Counted from the first letter of the stretch, positions 53,851-63,192 are shown. The stretch: 64,000 nucleotides of DNA from Clostridia bacterium (GCA_017502975.1 JAFVTV010000037.1:29289-93288); one strand, 5' to 3'. A program made the numbers and translations. Notes: generated from the sequence alone by a model not told the origin.

Positions 53851-53904
53851 AAAACCTCCCGGTCCCCGGGGGACCTTTATTTAAATCCTTGAAGCAACGC
53901 GTAC

Positions 53905-55083
53905 TTAAGGGGATACAGAAAACTCTGCCACGGTGGCGATATCCTCCTCAAAAACAGCGGTACACAAAAGTGTAACACCATCCTCAGCCATCACTACCTC
54001 AACCGTTGTGGCAAGCAGCGTGCGCGTTTCGCTTGCGGTGGCAAGGCGAGAGGTAAGTTCACTTTGGGCAAGTGAGAGTGCCTCGGTTGCAGTACGCCTT
54101 GCCGCTTGCTCGGTATATTCGTAATACTGTGTAACCGAAAAACCGAAAGGCAACGTGTGCGCGCCTGCGTAAAATTCTTTCCCATTCTCTATTATATCAC
54201 AACTATTCGTTACATTTCCAGTGTTTTTAAAAACTTTTCCGCTAAGACCGAAAAAAGAAGCCTCGATTTCATAAAAAACACGCCCCGTTAGTATCTTTTC
54301 GTCATAGCAAAACGGTACGTTTACGGTAATTGTTTCCTCGGTGCGTGCCAGCACCTGCCCCGCCGCACGCGTTACACGAAAGCCACCTGCCTCGGTATCC
54401 ATGATCCCCGATGCCAGCACCTGCCCCGCGCGCACATACTCCCCCTCTTCAACCAAGCACTCCCCTTCAAAAACCAAAGGCAACACAACAGTACCGTCCT
54501 TTTTTGCAACAAGATTTGCGGGAGAATTGGGTGCCTGTGTGGGCTCGGGCTCCGCTTCCCTGATCTGCACATGTGCGACCGTTCCCGTGAGATTTACGGT
54601 AGCATACGCAATACGGCTGTCACTGTGGCGCAGAGCAAGCGTTATGGCATCACTGTCAAGATAAGGCAAAAAACTCCCACAGGAAAGACCCGCCGCAGCA
54701 AGTTCCTCCTTCACCTCACGCACGGTAAGCCTCTCACACCCCGTAATATCCACATCCCACACAAAAAGATTTGCCGCCACCAAAAGCACAAGCGCCACAA
54801 TTGCCCCAAGCACGATACCGGGACGACGTATGAAGCGCAGCCACAATGCGGGCAAGCCCCCTGTTTTATGAACTGTGAGAGCAAGCCCCCCTTCTTTCGC
54901 AAGCGCCATAACGCGCACCGCAGAAAAACGGCTGAAGCGGCAAATAACATCCTCGCTTTTTCTTGCTCGTTTTGATCCCCTTGGCGCAATGCCAAGCACG
55001 CGGCAGATCTCAAAAAAATCAGTCATTGCGGCAGCAGGGACACAAATATCAGTATAACCAATCAAAAAAAGGTATGCGCTCAT
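53905..55083 (-). CDS. yqfD: Sporulation protein YqfD
   Basis: This 392-residue sporulation protein has a soluble N-terminal domain, one membrane segment around residues 88-110 (IVLGAIVALVLLVAANLFVW), and an extracytoplasmic part starting DVDITGCERLTVREVKEEL. The N-terminal LIGYTDICVPAA fits YqfD. The ATG overlaps the yqfC stop as ATGA. In Bacillus, yqfC and yqfD are expressed in the mother cell under sigma-E; the exact role of YqfD in engulfment is unsettled. Confidence 0.9.
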   Translation of the reverse strand: MSAYLFLIGYTDICVPAAAMTDFFEICRVLGIAPRGSKRARKSEDVICRFSRFSAVRVMALAKEGGLALTVHKTGGLPALWLRFIRRPGIVLGAIVALVLLVAANLFVWDVDITGCERLTVREVKEELAAAGLSCGSFLPYLDSDAITLALRHSDSRIAYATVNLTGTVAHVQIREAEPEPTQAPNSPANLVAKKDGTVVLPLVFEGECLVEEGEYVRAGQVLASGIMDTEAGGFRVTRAAGQVLARTEETITVNVPFCYDEKILTGRVFYEIEASFFGLSGKVFKNTGNVTNSCDIIENGKEFYAGAHTLPFGFSVTQYYEYTEQAARRTATEALSLAQSELTSRLATASETRTLLATTVEVVMAEDGVTLLCTAVFEEDIATVAEFSVSP

Positions 55084-55364
55084 TTTTTTGCCTCCTCAAA
55101 GCAAAGCGATACGATCCTGCCCGTAACCGTTACGCATCGCGCACCAAATGCGGTGCAAAAAAGCGCCTCGCCGCGAATTTCAAGCACTGCCTTGCCAAGC
55201 GCCAAGGTAATGCGATCCTTGCCGTAAGAAAGTATTTTTTTGCAGCCACGCACTACAAGTTCATGCTGTCCCGACAGCGTCAGACCAAAACTGCCGGGCA
55301 GTGCCTCGCGCGGAATATCCAATTTCGCCCCGAAGCGGGCCAAAAGATCTCCCTTTTTGGGCAT
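55080..55364 (-). CDS. yqfC: Sporulation protein YqfC
   Basis: This 94-residue protein of the YabP/YqfC family has the hydrophobic beta pattern LVVRGCKKILSYGKDRITLAL and a C-terminal GRIVSLCFEE. ATG 55364 is chosen because GGGAGGTG is placed 5 nt before it; an in-frame ATG five codons upstream overlaps that site. First gene of the minus-strand operon, divergent from ylbJ. Confidence 0.92.
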   Translation of the reverse strand: MPKKGDLLARFGAKLDIPREALPGSFGLTLSGQHELVVRGCKKILSYGKDRITLALGKAVLEIRGEALFCTAFGARCVTVTGRIVSLCFEEAKK

Positions 55365-55379
55365 ACCGCCACCTCCCAT

Positions 55380-55413
55380 GCCATAAATTTTACTGTTACC
55401 TCAAATTTATGGC
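55380..55413. promoter_or_regulatory. 11-bp palindrome between yqfC and ylbJ
   Basis: GCCATAAATTT and its exact complement are separated by 12 bp in the narrow gap between two divergent sporulation genes. The two CATAAATT half-sites could be -10-like or -35-like elements of sporulation promoters facing both ways, or an operator. Sigma-E type control is known for both genes in Bacillus; the assignment here is an inference. Confidence 0.45.
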
Positions 55414-55433
55414 AAGAATGGGAGGAATATGCG

Positions 55434-56555
55434 TTGAAAGCAAGGCAATACCCGTACCGCGCGGCATTTGTGGCAATCCTTGGCGTTTTTTTGTTTCTGC
55501 TGGCTCTAAAAAATACGGAAATAGCGGCAAACGGTATCAAAAAAGGCATTCATCTTGCCACAAACATGCTCATCCCAAGCCTGTTTCCCTTTTTAGTCAT
55601 ATCCGACCTCGCACTCGCCGCCGGTGTGGGAGATCTTGCAACAAGGCTTTTCGCGCGCCCTGCCCATGCCCTATTCGGCTTAACGGCAAAGGGTACGGCA
55701 GTTTTAATGCTCGGGTGGCTGTGCGGTGTGCCCGTTGGCACGGTTAGTGCCATAACGATGCTGAAAAACGGGCAAATATCAAAGCAGGAATTTGAACGGC
55801 TGCTCCTGTTTTCCAACACCCCAAGCACGGGGTTTTTGATCGGTGCTGTCGGCGCTTCGCTGTTCGCAAGCAAGGAAGCAGGCATTGTGTTGTTTTTTAT
55901 CACGCTGTTTGTTTCGTTTATCACGGGGGTGCTTTTGAAATGCTTGGGCGGCAATCTCACACCGATAGTAAGCAGCCACACGGAAGGCTTAAAGAGTGGC
56001 ATATCGGCAACCCAATTTACAAGCGCCGTACAACGGGGTTTTTTTACCCTGTTGCAGGTATGCGGCTTTGTACTGTTTTTCTCGGCAATAACCGAATGCG
56101 CAAAATCACTTGCAAAGGCCCTTTCCCTACCCCCACTTGCCGCAACCGTTTGCGCAGGTTTACTTGAACTGACAGCGGGCGTCAGCGAAGCGGTATTGTG
56201 CTTCGAGCCCTATTCTGCATTTGTGCTTTGCGCTTTTTTTGCGGGGTTTTCGGGGCTTTCGATCTGCTTGCAGTTGTTTTCCATTGCGCAAGAGGCGCAC
56301 CCAAGATTACTTCCCTATCTTTTTTCCAAGTTGGTGCAAGGCGCACTGTGCGCCTTACTTGCCGCCCTGTATCTTGCTGTAAGAAAGCCACAGCTCAAAA
56401 CCGCCGCTGAGGGCTTTGCCGATTTTGGCAGCGCATCTTTAAGGCTGCCGCCCGTTATTACGCTTGCTACGGTTTTTTTACTGATTTTATGTATTTATAT
56501 ATACAGCGGCGCACGGAGGTTAAGGCTTGTGACCTTTTATCGGGTGAATAAATGA
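55434..56555 (+). CDS. ylbJ: Sporulation integral membrane protein YlbJ
   Basis: This 373-residue protein with about 8-10 hydrophobic segments matches YlbJ, needed for spore cortex or late sporulation in Bacillus. Marks include IHLATNMLIPSLFPFLVISDL, GWLCGVPVGTVSAI and SNTPSTGFLIGAVG, with an internal repeat of the nucleoside-recognition (Gate) type. The TTG at 55434 is chosen because GGGAGG (55420-55425) lies 8 nt upstream; a longer frame reading back to 54963 would run through yqfC and yqfD on the other strand. Confidence 0.88.
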   Translation: MKARQYPYRAAFVAILGVFLFLLALKNTEIAANGIKKGIHLATNMLIPSLFPFLVISDLALAAGVGDLATRLFARPAHALFGLTAKGTAVLMLGWLCGVPVGTVSAITMLKNGQISKQEFERLLLFSNTPSTGFLIGAVGASLFASKEAGIVLFFITLFVSFITGVLLKCLGGNLTPIVSSHTEGLKSGISATQFTSAVQRGFFTLLQVCGFVLFFSAITECAKSLAKALSLPPLAATVCAGLLELTAGVSEAVLCFEPYSAFVLCAFFAGFSGLSICLQLFSIAQEAHPRLLPYLFSKLVQGALCALLAALYLAVRKPQLKTAAEGFADFGSASLRLPPVITLATVFLLILCIYIYSGARRLRLVTFYRVNK

Positions 56556-56584
56556 AAAAAGAGAGCATTGCTGCTCTCTTTTTT
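56555..56584. terminator. Bidirectional terminator, ylbJ and rpmF
   Basis: A perfect AAAAAAGAGAGCA/TGCTCTCTTTTTT stem with loop TTGC. Confidence 0.93.
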
Positions 56585-56600
56585 CATTATTGCGCAATCA

Positions 56601-56783
56601 TTAAGCCTCTTGCTTGATAACTTCTTTGCCGTCGTAAGAACCGCATGCCTTGCAAACATGATGAGCAAGTACGTACTCGCCGCATTTTGCGCATTTTACC
56701 ATACCGGGCATTTCGAGCTTGGAGTTGTTGGAACGTCTCTTATCTCTGCGCGCTTTGGAAACTTTTTTCTTCGGAACTGCCAT
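56601..56783 (-). CDS. rpmF: 50S ribosomal protein L32
   Basis: This 60-residue zinc-ribbon ribosomal protein begins MAVPKKKVSKARRDKRRS and carries CAKCG and CKACG pairs. AGGAGGTG precedes the ATG. It follows the DUF177 gene by 49 bp, the usual partner. Confidence 0.98.
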   Translation of the reverse strand: MAVPKKKVSKARRDKRRSNNSKLEMPGMVKCAKCGEYVLAHHVCKACGSYDGKEVIKQEA

Positions 56784-56832
56784 TTTATCTACACCTCCTT
56801 GGGATACTTATACATAATTACAAGTTATTATA

Positions 56833-57351
56833 TCACTCTTTTTCTTGTTTGTCAACCCATTTTTGCAAAATTGCCAATCTTGGATCAATTTCTTTTTTTG
56901 CGCATCCGCAATCACCCAAACGCTTGGGCTTACCGCACCTATCGCAAAGCCCCTCACAATCCTCGCTACACAGCAAACGCATGGGAAAGCACATCAAAAG
57001 TTCCTCTCTTAAAGGCTCATCCACATCGAGCTTGCCGTCACGTATCATCACGTAGGCATCATCCATCTCGGCAAGCTTTTCCTCGGTGATCGAGCCCTCG
57101 GGCGCTACGGTGCGCTCAAAATCCAGCGCAAATTCACCCGTGACCGCCTCAAGGCAGCGTGCACAGCTTCCGCGGTAAGGGAGCGTTGCCCGCAAATACA
57201 AGCGCATATAGCCGGCATCATCGGTAATATACCCCTTAACATGCGCATTTTCGGGAAAGGTAACGTCAAAAACAGGTTCCGGCGTGAGATCGTACTCGAT
57301 CTCCATGCGGGTGCTCTCGCCGCGCAAAAGCGGCCCCATATTTAAAATCAC
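56833..57351 (-). CDS. DUF177 (YceD-like) rRNA-accumulation protein
   Basis: This 172-residue protein of the DUF177/YceD family precedes rpmF as in most bacteria and is linked to 23S rRNA processing. The conserved CARCLE motif lies in the middle, followed by an acidic stretch and a Cys-rich C-terminal part (LCSEDCEGLCDRCG). The GTG at 57349-57351 is used as start, with GGAGGGGG about 7 nt upstream. Confidence 0.92.
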   Translation of the reverse strand: MILNMGPLLRGESTRMEIEYDLTPEPVFDVTFPENAHVKGYITDDAGYMRLYLRATLPYRGSCARCLEAVTGEFALDFERTVAPEGSITEEKLAEMDDAYVMIRDGKLDVDEPLREELLMCFPMRLLCSEDCEGLCDRCGKPKRLGDCGCAKKEIDPRLAILQKWVDKQEKE

Positions 57352-57441
57352 GGTATTCCCCCTCCTTTTTTGTAGCCGTTACTATTATAATGTGAGAAAA
57401 ACCGATTGTCAAGAGATTTTTCCTTGAAAATTCGCCATTTT

Positions 57442-57471
57442 TTGCACAAATCCACACTCTTATGCTATAAT
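57442..57471 (+). promoter_or_regulatory. Promoter of the nnr gene
   Basis: TTGCAC (57442-57447), an 18-bp spacer and TATAAT (57466-57471), with an extended TG at 57463-57464. Confidence 0.75.
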
Positions 57472-57500
57472 ATAATAAAAAATAAATGTAGGAGAAGATC

Positions 57501-58985
57501 ATGGAAAAGATACTCACTGCATCAGAAATGAAATCATACGACAGGGCAACGATAAAAAAAGGAACACCCTCGCTTGTATTGATGGAGCGTGCCGCGCGCG
57601 CTGCATTTGAAATGTTGCTTAGTGACTTTCCCTGCAGGCAAGTCCTGCTTTGCTGCGGTTGCGGCAACAACGGCGGCGACGGGCTTGCCATGGCGCGTCT
57701 ACTGGCCCTGCACGGCATACCCGCTACCGTTTGCTATCTCGGTGCTTTCACTGAGAGCGGCACCCCCGACACCACTGCTATGAGTGAGGAGTGTGCTGCG
57801 CAATATGCCCTGCTTCCCCCTGAAATTCCCGTGCTTGCAGCACCCGATTTTGAGGGCGTTAGCGTTGTGGTGGATGCCATTCTCGGCATTGGCATCTCAC
57901 GCCCGCTTTCCGGAAAAATTCTTAAAGCCGTACAGGCGATCAATGCTGCCGGGCTACCCGTTTTGGCAATCGATATCCCCACCGGTATCCACGCCGATAG
58001 CGGTGCGGTCATGGGCGGTGCCGTGGCAGCCACCAAGACCGTCGCGATTGCCGCCAAAAAATACGGGCACCTGCTTTTCCCCGGCACACAGTTTTGCGGT
58101 GAGGTTGTTATTGCCGATATCGGCATTGAAATTGGTGAGGTGCGGGGACACATTTTAGAGAAATGCGATCTTGCAGCCCTTCCCCCGCGCCCACGCCGCG
58201 CGCACAAGGGCACCTTTGGGCGCGTGCTTGTGATAGGCGGCAGCCGCGATATGAGCGGTGCGGCACTTCTTGCCGCCAAGGCTGCTTATCGTGCAGGTAC
58301 AGGGCTTGTTGAAATCCTTGCGCCCGAGGAAAATCGCTTGGTATACCAGATTGCGCTTCCCGAGGCGATTGTTACCTGCTACAATGACAGAAACGCGCCC
58401 CTACAGTTGAAGGACGCCTTGACACGTGCCGATGCCGTAGCCCTTGGCATGGGGCTTTCGCAAACTGACACAGCAAGAATGCTGGTAGAGCAAACGCTTA
58501 GCACAAACGGTATTCCGCTTATAATTGATGCCGATGCCCTTAACCTAATTGCGGCAGATATGACACTGCGCGCGCGGCTGTATCTGCGCGAGGGTGCTAT
58601 ACTCACCCCCCACCCCATGGAAATGTCGCGTCTATCCTTACTGCCACTCTCCGAGGTTATGGGGGATATGCCCCGTGCCGCACTATCACTTGCAAAGGAT
58701 AGTGGAAAGACCGTGGTATTAAAGGATGCGCACACCGTAATTGCGCATGAGCAAGACTTATTCTTTAACACCTATGGCAACAGTGGTATGGCGACCGGTG
58801 GCAGCGGTGACGTGCTTGCCGGCATCATTGCCTCCTTGGCGGCACAGGGTGCCACACTCCCCGTGGCAGCCACCTGTGGCGTTTTGGCGCACGCCTTGGC
58901 AGGCGACGTTGCCAAAGAGCGGCACGGCAATCACGGCTTAATGGCAAGTGATATTACAGAAGCACTTTCCTACGTCTTACCTTAA
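57501..58985 (+). CDS. nnr: Bifunctional NAD(P)H-hydrate epimerase/dehydratase
   Basis: This 494-residue metabolite-repair enzyme has an N-terminal YjeF epimerase domain (about 1-210, with CGNNGGDGLAMARLL) and a C-terminal ADP-dependent dehydratase domain (about 225-490, with KGTFGRVLVIGGSRDMSGA and NSGMATGGSGDVLAGI). It repairs hydrated NADH and NADPH. AGGAGA precedes the ATG. It is monocistronic, divergent from DUF177-rpmF. Confidence 0.96.
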   Translation: MEKILTASEMKSYDRATIKKGTPSLVLMERAARAAFEMLLSDFPCRQVLLCCGCGNNGGDGLAMARLLALHGIPATVCYLGAFTESGTPDTTAMSEECAAQYALLPPEIPVLAAPDFEGVSVVVDAILGIGISRPLSGKILKAVQAINAAGLPVLAIDIPTGIHADSGAVMGGAVAATKTVAIAAKKYGHLLFPGTQFCGEVVIADIGIEIGEVRGHILEKCDLAALPPRPRRAHKGTFGRVLVIGGSRDMSGAALLAAKAAYRAGTGLVEILAPEENRLVYQIALPEAIVTCYNDRNAPLQLKDALTRADAVALGMGLSQTDTARMLVEQTLSTNGIPLIIDADALNLIAADMTLRARLYLREGAILTPHPMEMSRLSLLPLSEVMGDMPRAALSLAKDSGKTVVLKDAHTVIAHEQDLFFNTYGNSGMATGGSGDVLAGIIASLAAQGATLPVAATCGVLAHALAGDVAKERHGNHGLMASDITEALSYVLP

Positions 58986-59106
58986 ATCGCCAATATTCCA
59001 ATTTATTTTGTGTTTTTTCCAATTTTCAAAAAATATTTTTCTATATTTACTAACATTATCCTCTTTTGTTTTCCATTTGTCGACAATCAAAAAAGATAAA
59101 CAAAAA

Positions 59107-59158
59107 GATCCGCCCACAGAGTGAAAGAGCTAACCTTCACCCTGTGGGCGATATTTTT
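59107..59158. terminator. Bidirectional terminator, nnr and membrane protein gene
   Basis: The stem CGCCCACAG/CTGTGGGCG (59111-59119 with 59142-59150), extended inward by GTGAA/TTCAC, has T-tracts on both sides. The rest of the gap after nnr (58986-59106) is AT-rich and holds nothing I can name. Confidence 0.85.
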
Positions 59159-59681
59159 AATCCTTAGAAAAAATGAAATGTGCCGAAATTAAGCCGTATA
59201 TCAAATAGATCAGAGAAATAGCAAAGGCAAGCAGCGCACCAAACCAAAGAATATATGTTTCGGCATCCAAAACAAAGATAATGACCATGATCAAGCCCGC
59301 AAGAAAGCGCGGTATCTCTCTTTTGGCACGCATCATGTGATTTTCAACCAAAACAATGCGAAGAAGCGGCAGCACCACCGAATAAATACCAAGCAGCAGT
59401 AACAAGAATTCGGTTTGCAGCAGCATAAGTGCAACACCCAGCAAAATAGAAAACAGAGTCATGAGAAGGTTGAGCCACTCACCGCGCCCTCTGATCCTTT
59501 TCAGCGCAAAAAGCAAGGCGGGCAAATTTAACACCGCTGTCAGCAATCCCATAGCAATGATAAGGATATCAAACACCTCTCTTGCGTAAGGTGCAAGAAA
59601 TATAAGCAACACGCCAATGCCAACGCCAAACAAAGTAGAAAGAATGAGGCGCATGATGTAATATTTTTTATATCGATTCAT
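59157..59681 (-). CDS. Uncharacterised six-segment membrane protein (HdeD/DUF308-like)
   Basis: This 174-residue protein has about six hydrophobic segments arranged in two similar halves, as in the HdeD/DUF308 family of small membrane proteins; the match is by pattern only. The start at ATG 59681 follows AAGGAGAT; the frame stays open 16 codons further without a site. It lies alone between coaD and a convergent terminator. Confidence 0.65.
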   Translation of the reverse strand: MNRYKKYYIMRLILSTLFGVGIGVLLIFLAPYAREVFDILIIAMGLLTAVLNLPALLFALKRIRGRGEWLNLLMTLFSILLGVALMLLQTEFLLLLLGIYSVVLPLLRIVLVENHMMRAKREIPRFLAGLIMVIIFVLDAETYILWFGALLAFAISLIYLIYGLISAHFIFSKD

Positions 59682-59756
59682 AAAGATCTCCTTAAATATA
59701 TAGAAGCACGCGGCAAATGCCCTTCGCAAGCAACAGTAGATACCGAAAAACCCGTT

Positions 59757-60248
59757 TTATTTGCTTGAAGAGCCAAGGATCTTTGCGTTAAGATAGGAAA
59801 CAACGGCGGCAGGTAGCAATTCGTGCGGTGCCACTCCCTTGCTTAGCGTGGCGCGCACACGCGTAGAGGAAAGATCGGCATATGGCGCTTCAGCCTCCAG
59901 AAAAACAGTTCTAGCGCGGGGATTGCGCGAAAGATTATAGGCGGCCATCTCCTGCTCATAGGCAAGATCCGCCTCGTTACGCACACCCTTGACGATCACG
60001 TCGGCACCCAATTGGTCAAACAGATCTACCAGCATACCTTCATCTGCCACAACACGCACCTTTGGCATACCGGCAGTGGCGAGGCGCGCCATTTCTGCAC
60101 GCTCGCCGATCGTAAACATATACGATTTCGCCGCGTTATTCATCACCGCAACCACAACCTCATCATAAAGCGCCAAGGCGCGCTTTACGATATCAAGATG
60201 CCCCAGGGTGATGGGATCATAACTGCCGGGCAGCAATGCAAGACTCAT
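59757..60248 (-). CDS. coaD: Pantetheine-phosphate adenylyltransferase
   Basis: This 163-residue enzyme makes dephospho-CoA from phosphopantetheine and ATP. The nucleotidyltransferase HxGH-type motif is present as TLGHLDIVKRAL after PGSYDP, and the C-terminal DLSSTRVRA matches the ISSTxxR motif. Its ATG overlaps the rsmD stop as ATGA, with GGGAGG upstream inside rsmD. The rsmD-coaD pair is conserved in Firmicutes. Confidence 0.96.
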   Translation of the reverse strand: MSLALLPGSYDPITLGHLDIVKRALALYDEVVVAVMNNAAKSYMFTIGERAEMARLATAGMPKVRVVADEGMLVDLFDQLGADVIVKGVRNEADLAYEQEMAAYNLSRNPRARTVFLEAEAPYADLSSTRVRATLSKGVAPHELLPAAVVSYLNAKILGSSSK

Positions 60249-60832
60249 AGCGTGCCCTCCCGATCCGCCACCTCACAAGGGGTAAGCAGGCAAACGTGTG
60301 CCGCGCCATAGCGACTGCGGCGCAGAACCGTATATTGCGCTTGCAACGCTGCGTTATCGGCAAACACCGCATCGGGATCTCCCGTTTCACAAACAACGAT
60401 ACCGCCCGCCAAGAGCATCTTTTTTTCAGCAATCAGGGCAAGGCATTGCGGCACGATCCCACCGGCATAAGGGGGGTCAAGAAAGATCAAATGAAAAGGT
60501 GCGCCACGGTAGGATCTTAAAAAGCCAACCGCATCGGCACGTAAGATTTCCGCCTTAGGGGAAAGCCTTGTATGCGCGGCGTTTTTGGTGATCACATCGA
60601 TCGCAGACCTTTCATGATCCACAAAAACAGCATGCGCCGCACCGCGACTGAGCGCCTCAAGCCCCATTTGACCCGATCCGCCAAAGAGATCAAGCACACG
60701 GCGATCCGCAAGCTCATTTTGCAGCATAGAGAATACTGCCTCCTTGGTGCGCTCTGCCGTGGGGCGCGTCAATTCGCCCGTGGGTGCTATCAGCTTGGTG
60801 CCTCTTGCGCTCCCCGTAATAATACGCATCAT
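60245..60832 (-). CDS. rsmD: 16S rRNA (guanine-N2)-methyltransferase RsmD
   Basis: This 195-residue SAM-dependent methyltransferase modifies G966 (E. coli numbering) of 16S rRNA. Motif I is LDLFGGSGQMGLEALSRGA and the catalytic motif is DPPY in FLDPPYAGG. It begins two ATG codons after a GGGAGTGAG site that overlaps the uvrC stop region. Upstream neighbour uvrC, downstream coaD. Confidence 0.95.
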   Translation of the reverse strand: MMRIITGSARGTKLIAPTGELTRPTAERTKEAVFSMLQNELADRRVLDLFGGSGQMGLEALSRGAAHAVFVDHERSAIDVITKNAAHTRLSPKAEILRADAVGFLRSYRGAPFHLIFLDPPYAGGIVPQCLALIAEKKMLLAGGIVVCETGDPDAVFADNAALQAQYTVLRRSRYGAAHVCLLTPCEVADREGTL

Positions 60833-60835
60833 ATC

Positions 60836-62677
60836 TCACTCCCCCTTTCCGTGAAAATAACGATATATGGCAAGTGCCAGCACAGGCCCCACGCCGGGGG
60901 CTGCGGCAAGCTCCTGCTCGCTTGCGCGTTTGATTGCGGCAAGTCCGCCAAAGTGCTTTAATATCACTCTTGCCTTTTGCTTGCCGACACCGGCTATTTT
61001 TTCAAGCTCCGATACTCTTACGGTCTTTCGCTTCGCCTCACTCATACGGCGGATCGAAAAACGGTGCACCTCCTCTTGAATGCGATAAATGACGGTATAT
61101 ACCGCCTGATCAAGTGCAATAGAGATCTCCTCATGCTCGGTGCAAAGCGCACGGGTCTTATGATATTCATCCTTGACCATGCCAAAAATCGGCACAGTTA
61201 CACCGTGCTCCTCAGCAACACGACGGGCAATGCCCACGTGCGTGCGACCACCGTCAAGCAAAATGAGGTCAGGCAGGCTTGAAAACGAGCCCTGTGCATC
61301 GGATAAATGTGCAAAACGGCGTGAAAGCGCCTCTCGCATTGAGGCATAATCATCCGTTCCGGCAACCGACTGAATGCGGAAGGTACGGTAATCACTCGGC
61401 TTGAATTTTCCGTTTTCCCACACGATCATGCCACAGGTCTTATGCTCCGCCCCAAGATTGGAAATATCATAACTTTCTATACGGCAAGGCACGACCTCAA
61501 GCGCCAAAAGCGCGGCAAGGCGCACCATTGTTCCATCGCTTTGCTCCGCCTCACGGCGGGCACTTGCCGCACGCTCGCGCGCGTTACTCACGGCAAGTTC
61601 GCAAAGCGTCTTTAATTCTCCGCGCTCGGGCGTGTGAAGTTGAACCTTACGTCCTGCGGCCTGTGACAAAAAATCACCAAGCAGGGCACGGTCCTCCTCA
61701 TTTTGCGAAAAGGAAAGAAGCACGCGCGGCGGAATATCGGAGCGGTGCCGATAATGCTCATAAAGAAACGACAAAATCGCCTCATTTTCATCAAGCATCT
61801 CATCGGGGGAAAATACCGTTTCGGTCTTATCCACCAAAGCACCCTCACGTACATAAAACACCGACATAACAGCACTGAAATCATCACGGTAGAAGCCGAA
61901 AACATCCTCTGCCGTATCGGGTGAAGCCACGACCTTTTGTTTTTGTGAAAGATTTTCAAGTGCAAAAAGCGTATCACGCAGAGAAGCCGCCTTTTCAAAC
62001 TCCTCACTCTCAGCCGCAACACTCATTTCCTCGCGTATGCGGCGGCGCGTTGCAGCCGCATTGCCGCGCAGAATATCTGCAGCACAGCGAACGCGCTCGG
62101 CATAAGCCTCGGGAGTAACTTCCCCCGTGCACACACCGCAGCACTGCCCCAGTTGATAGTAAAGGCAGGGGCGCTCCTTTTTGATATCGCGCGGAAACTG
62201 CCGTTTGCAGGTAGGCAGCCCCAAGGTTTTATTTAAGGTGCGCAGCACCGTTCCTGCCACCGAAGCACCCGAATAGGGCCCAAAATAACGCCCCTTATCG
62301 GCTTCTCTTGCGCGCGTAAACACCAATCTTGGGTACAGTTCATCTGTAATTTTGATGTAAGGATAGGATTTTGCATCCTTTAAGCGAATGTTGTATTTGG
62401 GGGCGTACTGCTTGATGAGGGTATTCTCAAGCGCCAGCGCCTCGATTTCGGTATCGCACACAAAATAGTCAAAATCCGCCACAAGCGCAACCATGCGTGC
62501 CGTCTTATAATTCTTTTCGCCGTTGTGAAAATATTGCGATACGCGATTTTTTAGTTTTCGCGATTTACCAACATAAATAACCTTACCTCTTGCATCACGC
62601 ATAAGGTAAACACCGGGAGATAACGGCAGACTGTTCGCTTTATCGAGCAATCGCGCACGACATTGTTCAGTTTGCAT
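60836..62677 (-). CDS. uvrC: Excinuclease ABC subunit C
   Basis: This protein of about 613 residues makes the dual incisions in nucleotide-excision repair. The order is an N-terminal GIY-YIG nuclease (SPGVYLMRDARGKVIYVGKS), a Cys-rich segment, a UVR domain (about 200-240), the RNase-H-like nuclease domain (ESYDISNLGAEHKTCGMIV and LILLDGGRTHV) and C-terminal helix-hairpin-helix motifs (IAGVGKQKARVILKHFG). The start is either ATG 62683 or ATG 62677; the latter has better spacing from GGAGG. Confidence 0.96.
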   Translation of the reverse strand: MQTEQCRARLLDKANSLPLSPGVYLMRDARGKVIYVGKSRKLKNRVSQYFHNGEKNYKTARMVALVADFDYFVCDTEIEALALENTLIKQYAPKYNIRLKDAKSYPYIKITDELYPRLVFTRAREADKGRYFGPYSGASVAGTVLRTLNKTLGLPTCKRQFPRDIKKERPCLYYQLGQCCGVCTGEVTPEAYAERVRCAADILRGNAAATRRRIREEMSVAAESEEFEKAASLRDTLFALENLSQKQKVVASPDTAEDVFGFYRDDFSAVMSVFYVREGALVDKTETVFSPDEMLDENEAILSFLYEHYRHRSDIPPRVLLSFSQNEEDRALLGDFLSQAAGRKVQLHTPERGELKTLCELAVSNARERAASARREAEQSDGTMVRLAALLALEVVPCRIESYDISNLGAEHKTCGMIVWENGKFKPSDYRTFRIQSVAGTDDYASMREALSRRFAHLSDAQGSFSSLPDLILLDGGRTHVGIARRVAEEHGVTVPIFGMVKDEYHKTRALCTEHEEISIALDQAVYTVIYRIQEEVHRFSIRRMSEAKRKTVRVSELEKIAGVGKQKARVILKHFGGLAAIKRASEQELAAAPGVGPVLALAIYRYFHGKGE

Positions 62678-62699
62678 CTGCATTTACCTCCTCAAAATT

Positions 62700-62732
62700 A
62701 AACAAGAAAGGGGCGCACCACGGCGCGCCCCT
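62700..62732 (-). terminator. Terminator between the HPr gene and uvrC
   Basis: The stem AGGGGCGC/GCGCCCCT (62709-62716 with 62725-62732) is followed on the minus strand by a T-rich tract (TTCTTGTT). Confidence 0.7.
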
Positions 62733-62771
62733 CGTCATCAGTGCGGTTATATCCCGCCACGGCTTGTCTTA

Positions 62772-63032
62772 TTATTCAAAATCGTTATGAATGAGCTCCT
62801 GCAGCCCGTCAAGTGCGTCTACCTCGTCAGCGCCGTCTGCGATCAGCTTGATCGTCATGCCCTGCGCAATGCCAAGAGAAAGAACACCAAGCAAGCTTTT
62901 TGCATTTACCTTGCGGTCATCCTTTTCAACCCAAACAGAACTTCTATAGCCGTTCGCCTTTTGAATAAAAAAGGTTGCCGGCCGCGCGTGCAGGCCGATG
63001 GAATTTGTAATAGTAACCTCGCGAGAAATCAT
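62772..63032 (-). CDS. HPr-family phosphocarrier protein
   Basis: This 86-residue protein has the active-site His in GLHARPATFF and the regulatory Ser region NAKSLLGVLSLG, so it keeps both the PTS phosphotransfer and the HPr-kinase sites of Firmicutes HPr. ATG 63032 gives the usual length; the frame is open 12 codons upstream, and a GGAG site lies 11 nt before the ATG. It may be the main PTS HPr or a Crh-like relative; the intact His favours HPr. Confidence 0.92.
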   Translation of the reverse strand: MISREVTITNSIGLHARPATFFIQKANGYRSSVWVEKDDRKVNAKSLLGVLSLGIAQGMTIKLIADGADEVDALDGLQELIHNDFE

Positions 63033-63192
63033 ATCGGTCAACACTCCATTCTTTCTTACTATTTGCACAAAAACAAATGGGACTTTCGTCTCTTTATAAT
63101 TAGTATATCAAAAGGTTTTTTAAAAATCAATGGGCATTTTTTGGGTATTTTGGTACCGTTCGCGCCAAAAATATGTGCATTTTGACACAAAA

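Noticed and set aside
54963-55433. N-terminal extension of ylbJ
   Set aside because: The extra 157 codons run antisense through yqfD and yqfC, and a good ribosome binding site precedes TTG 55434.
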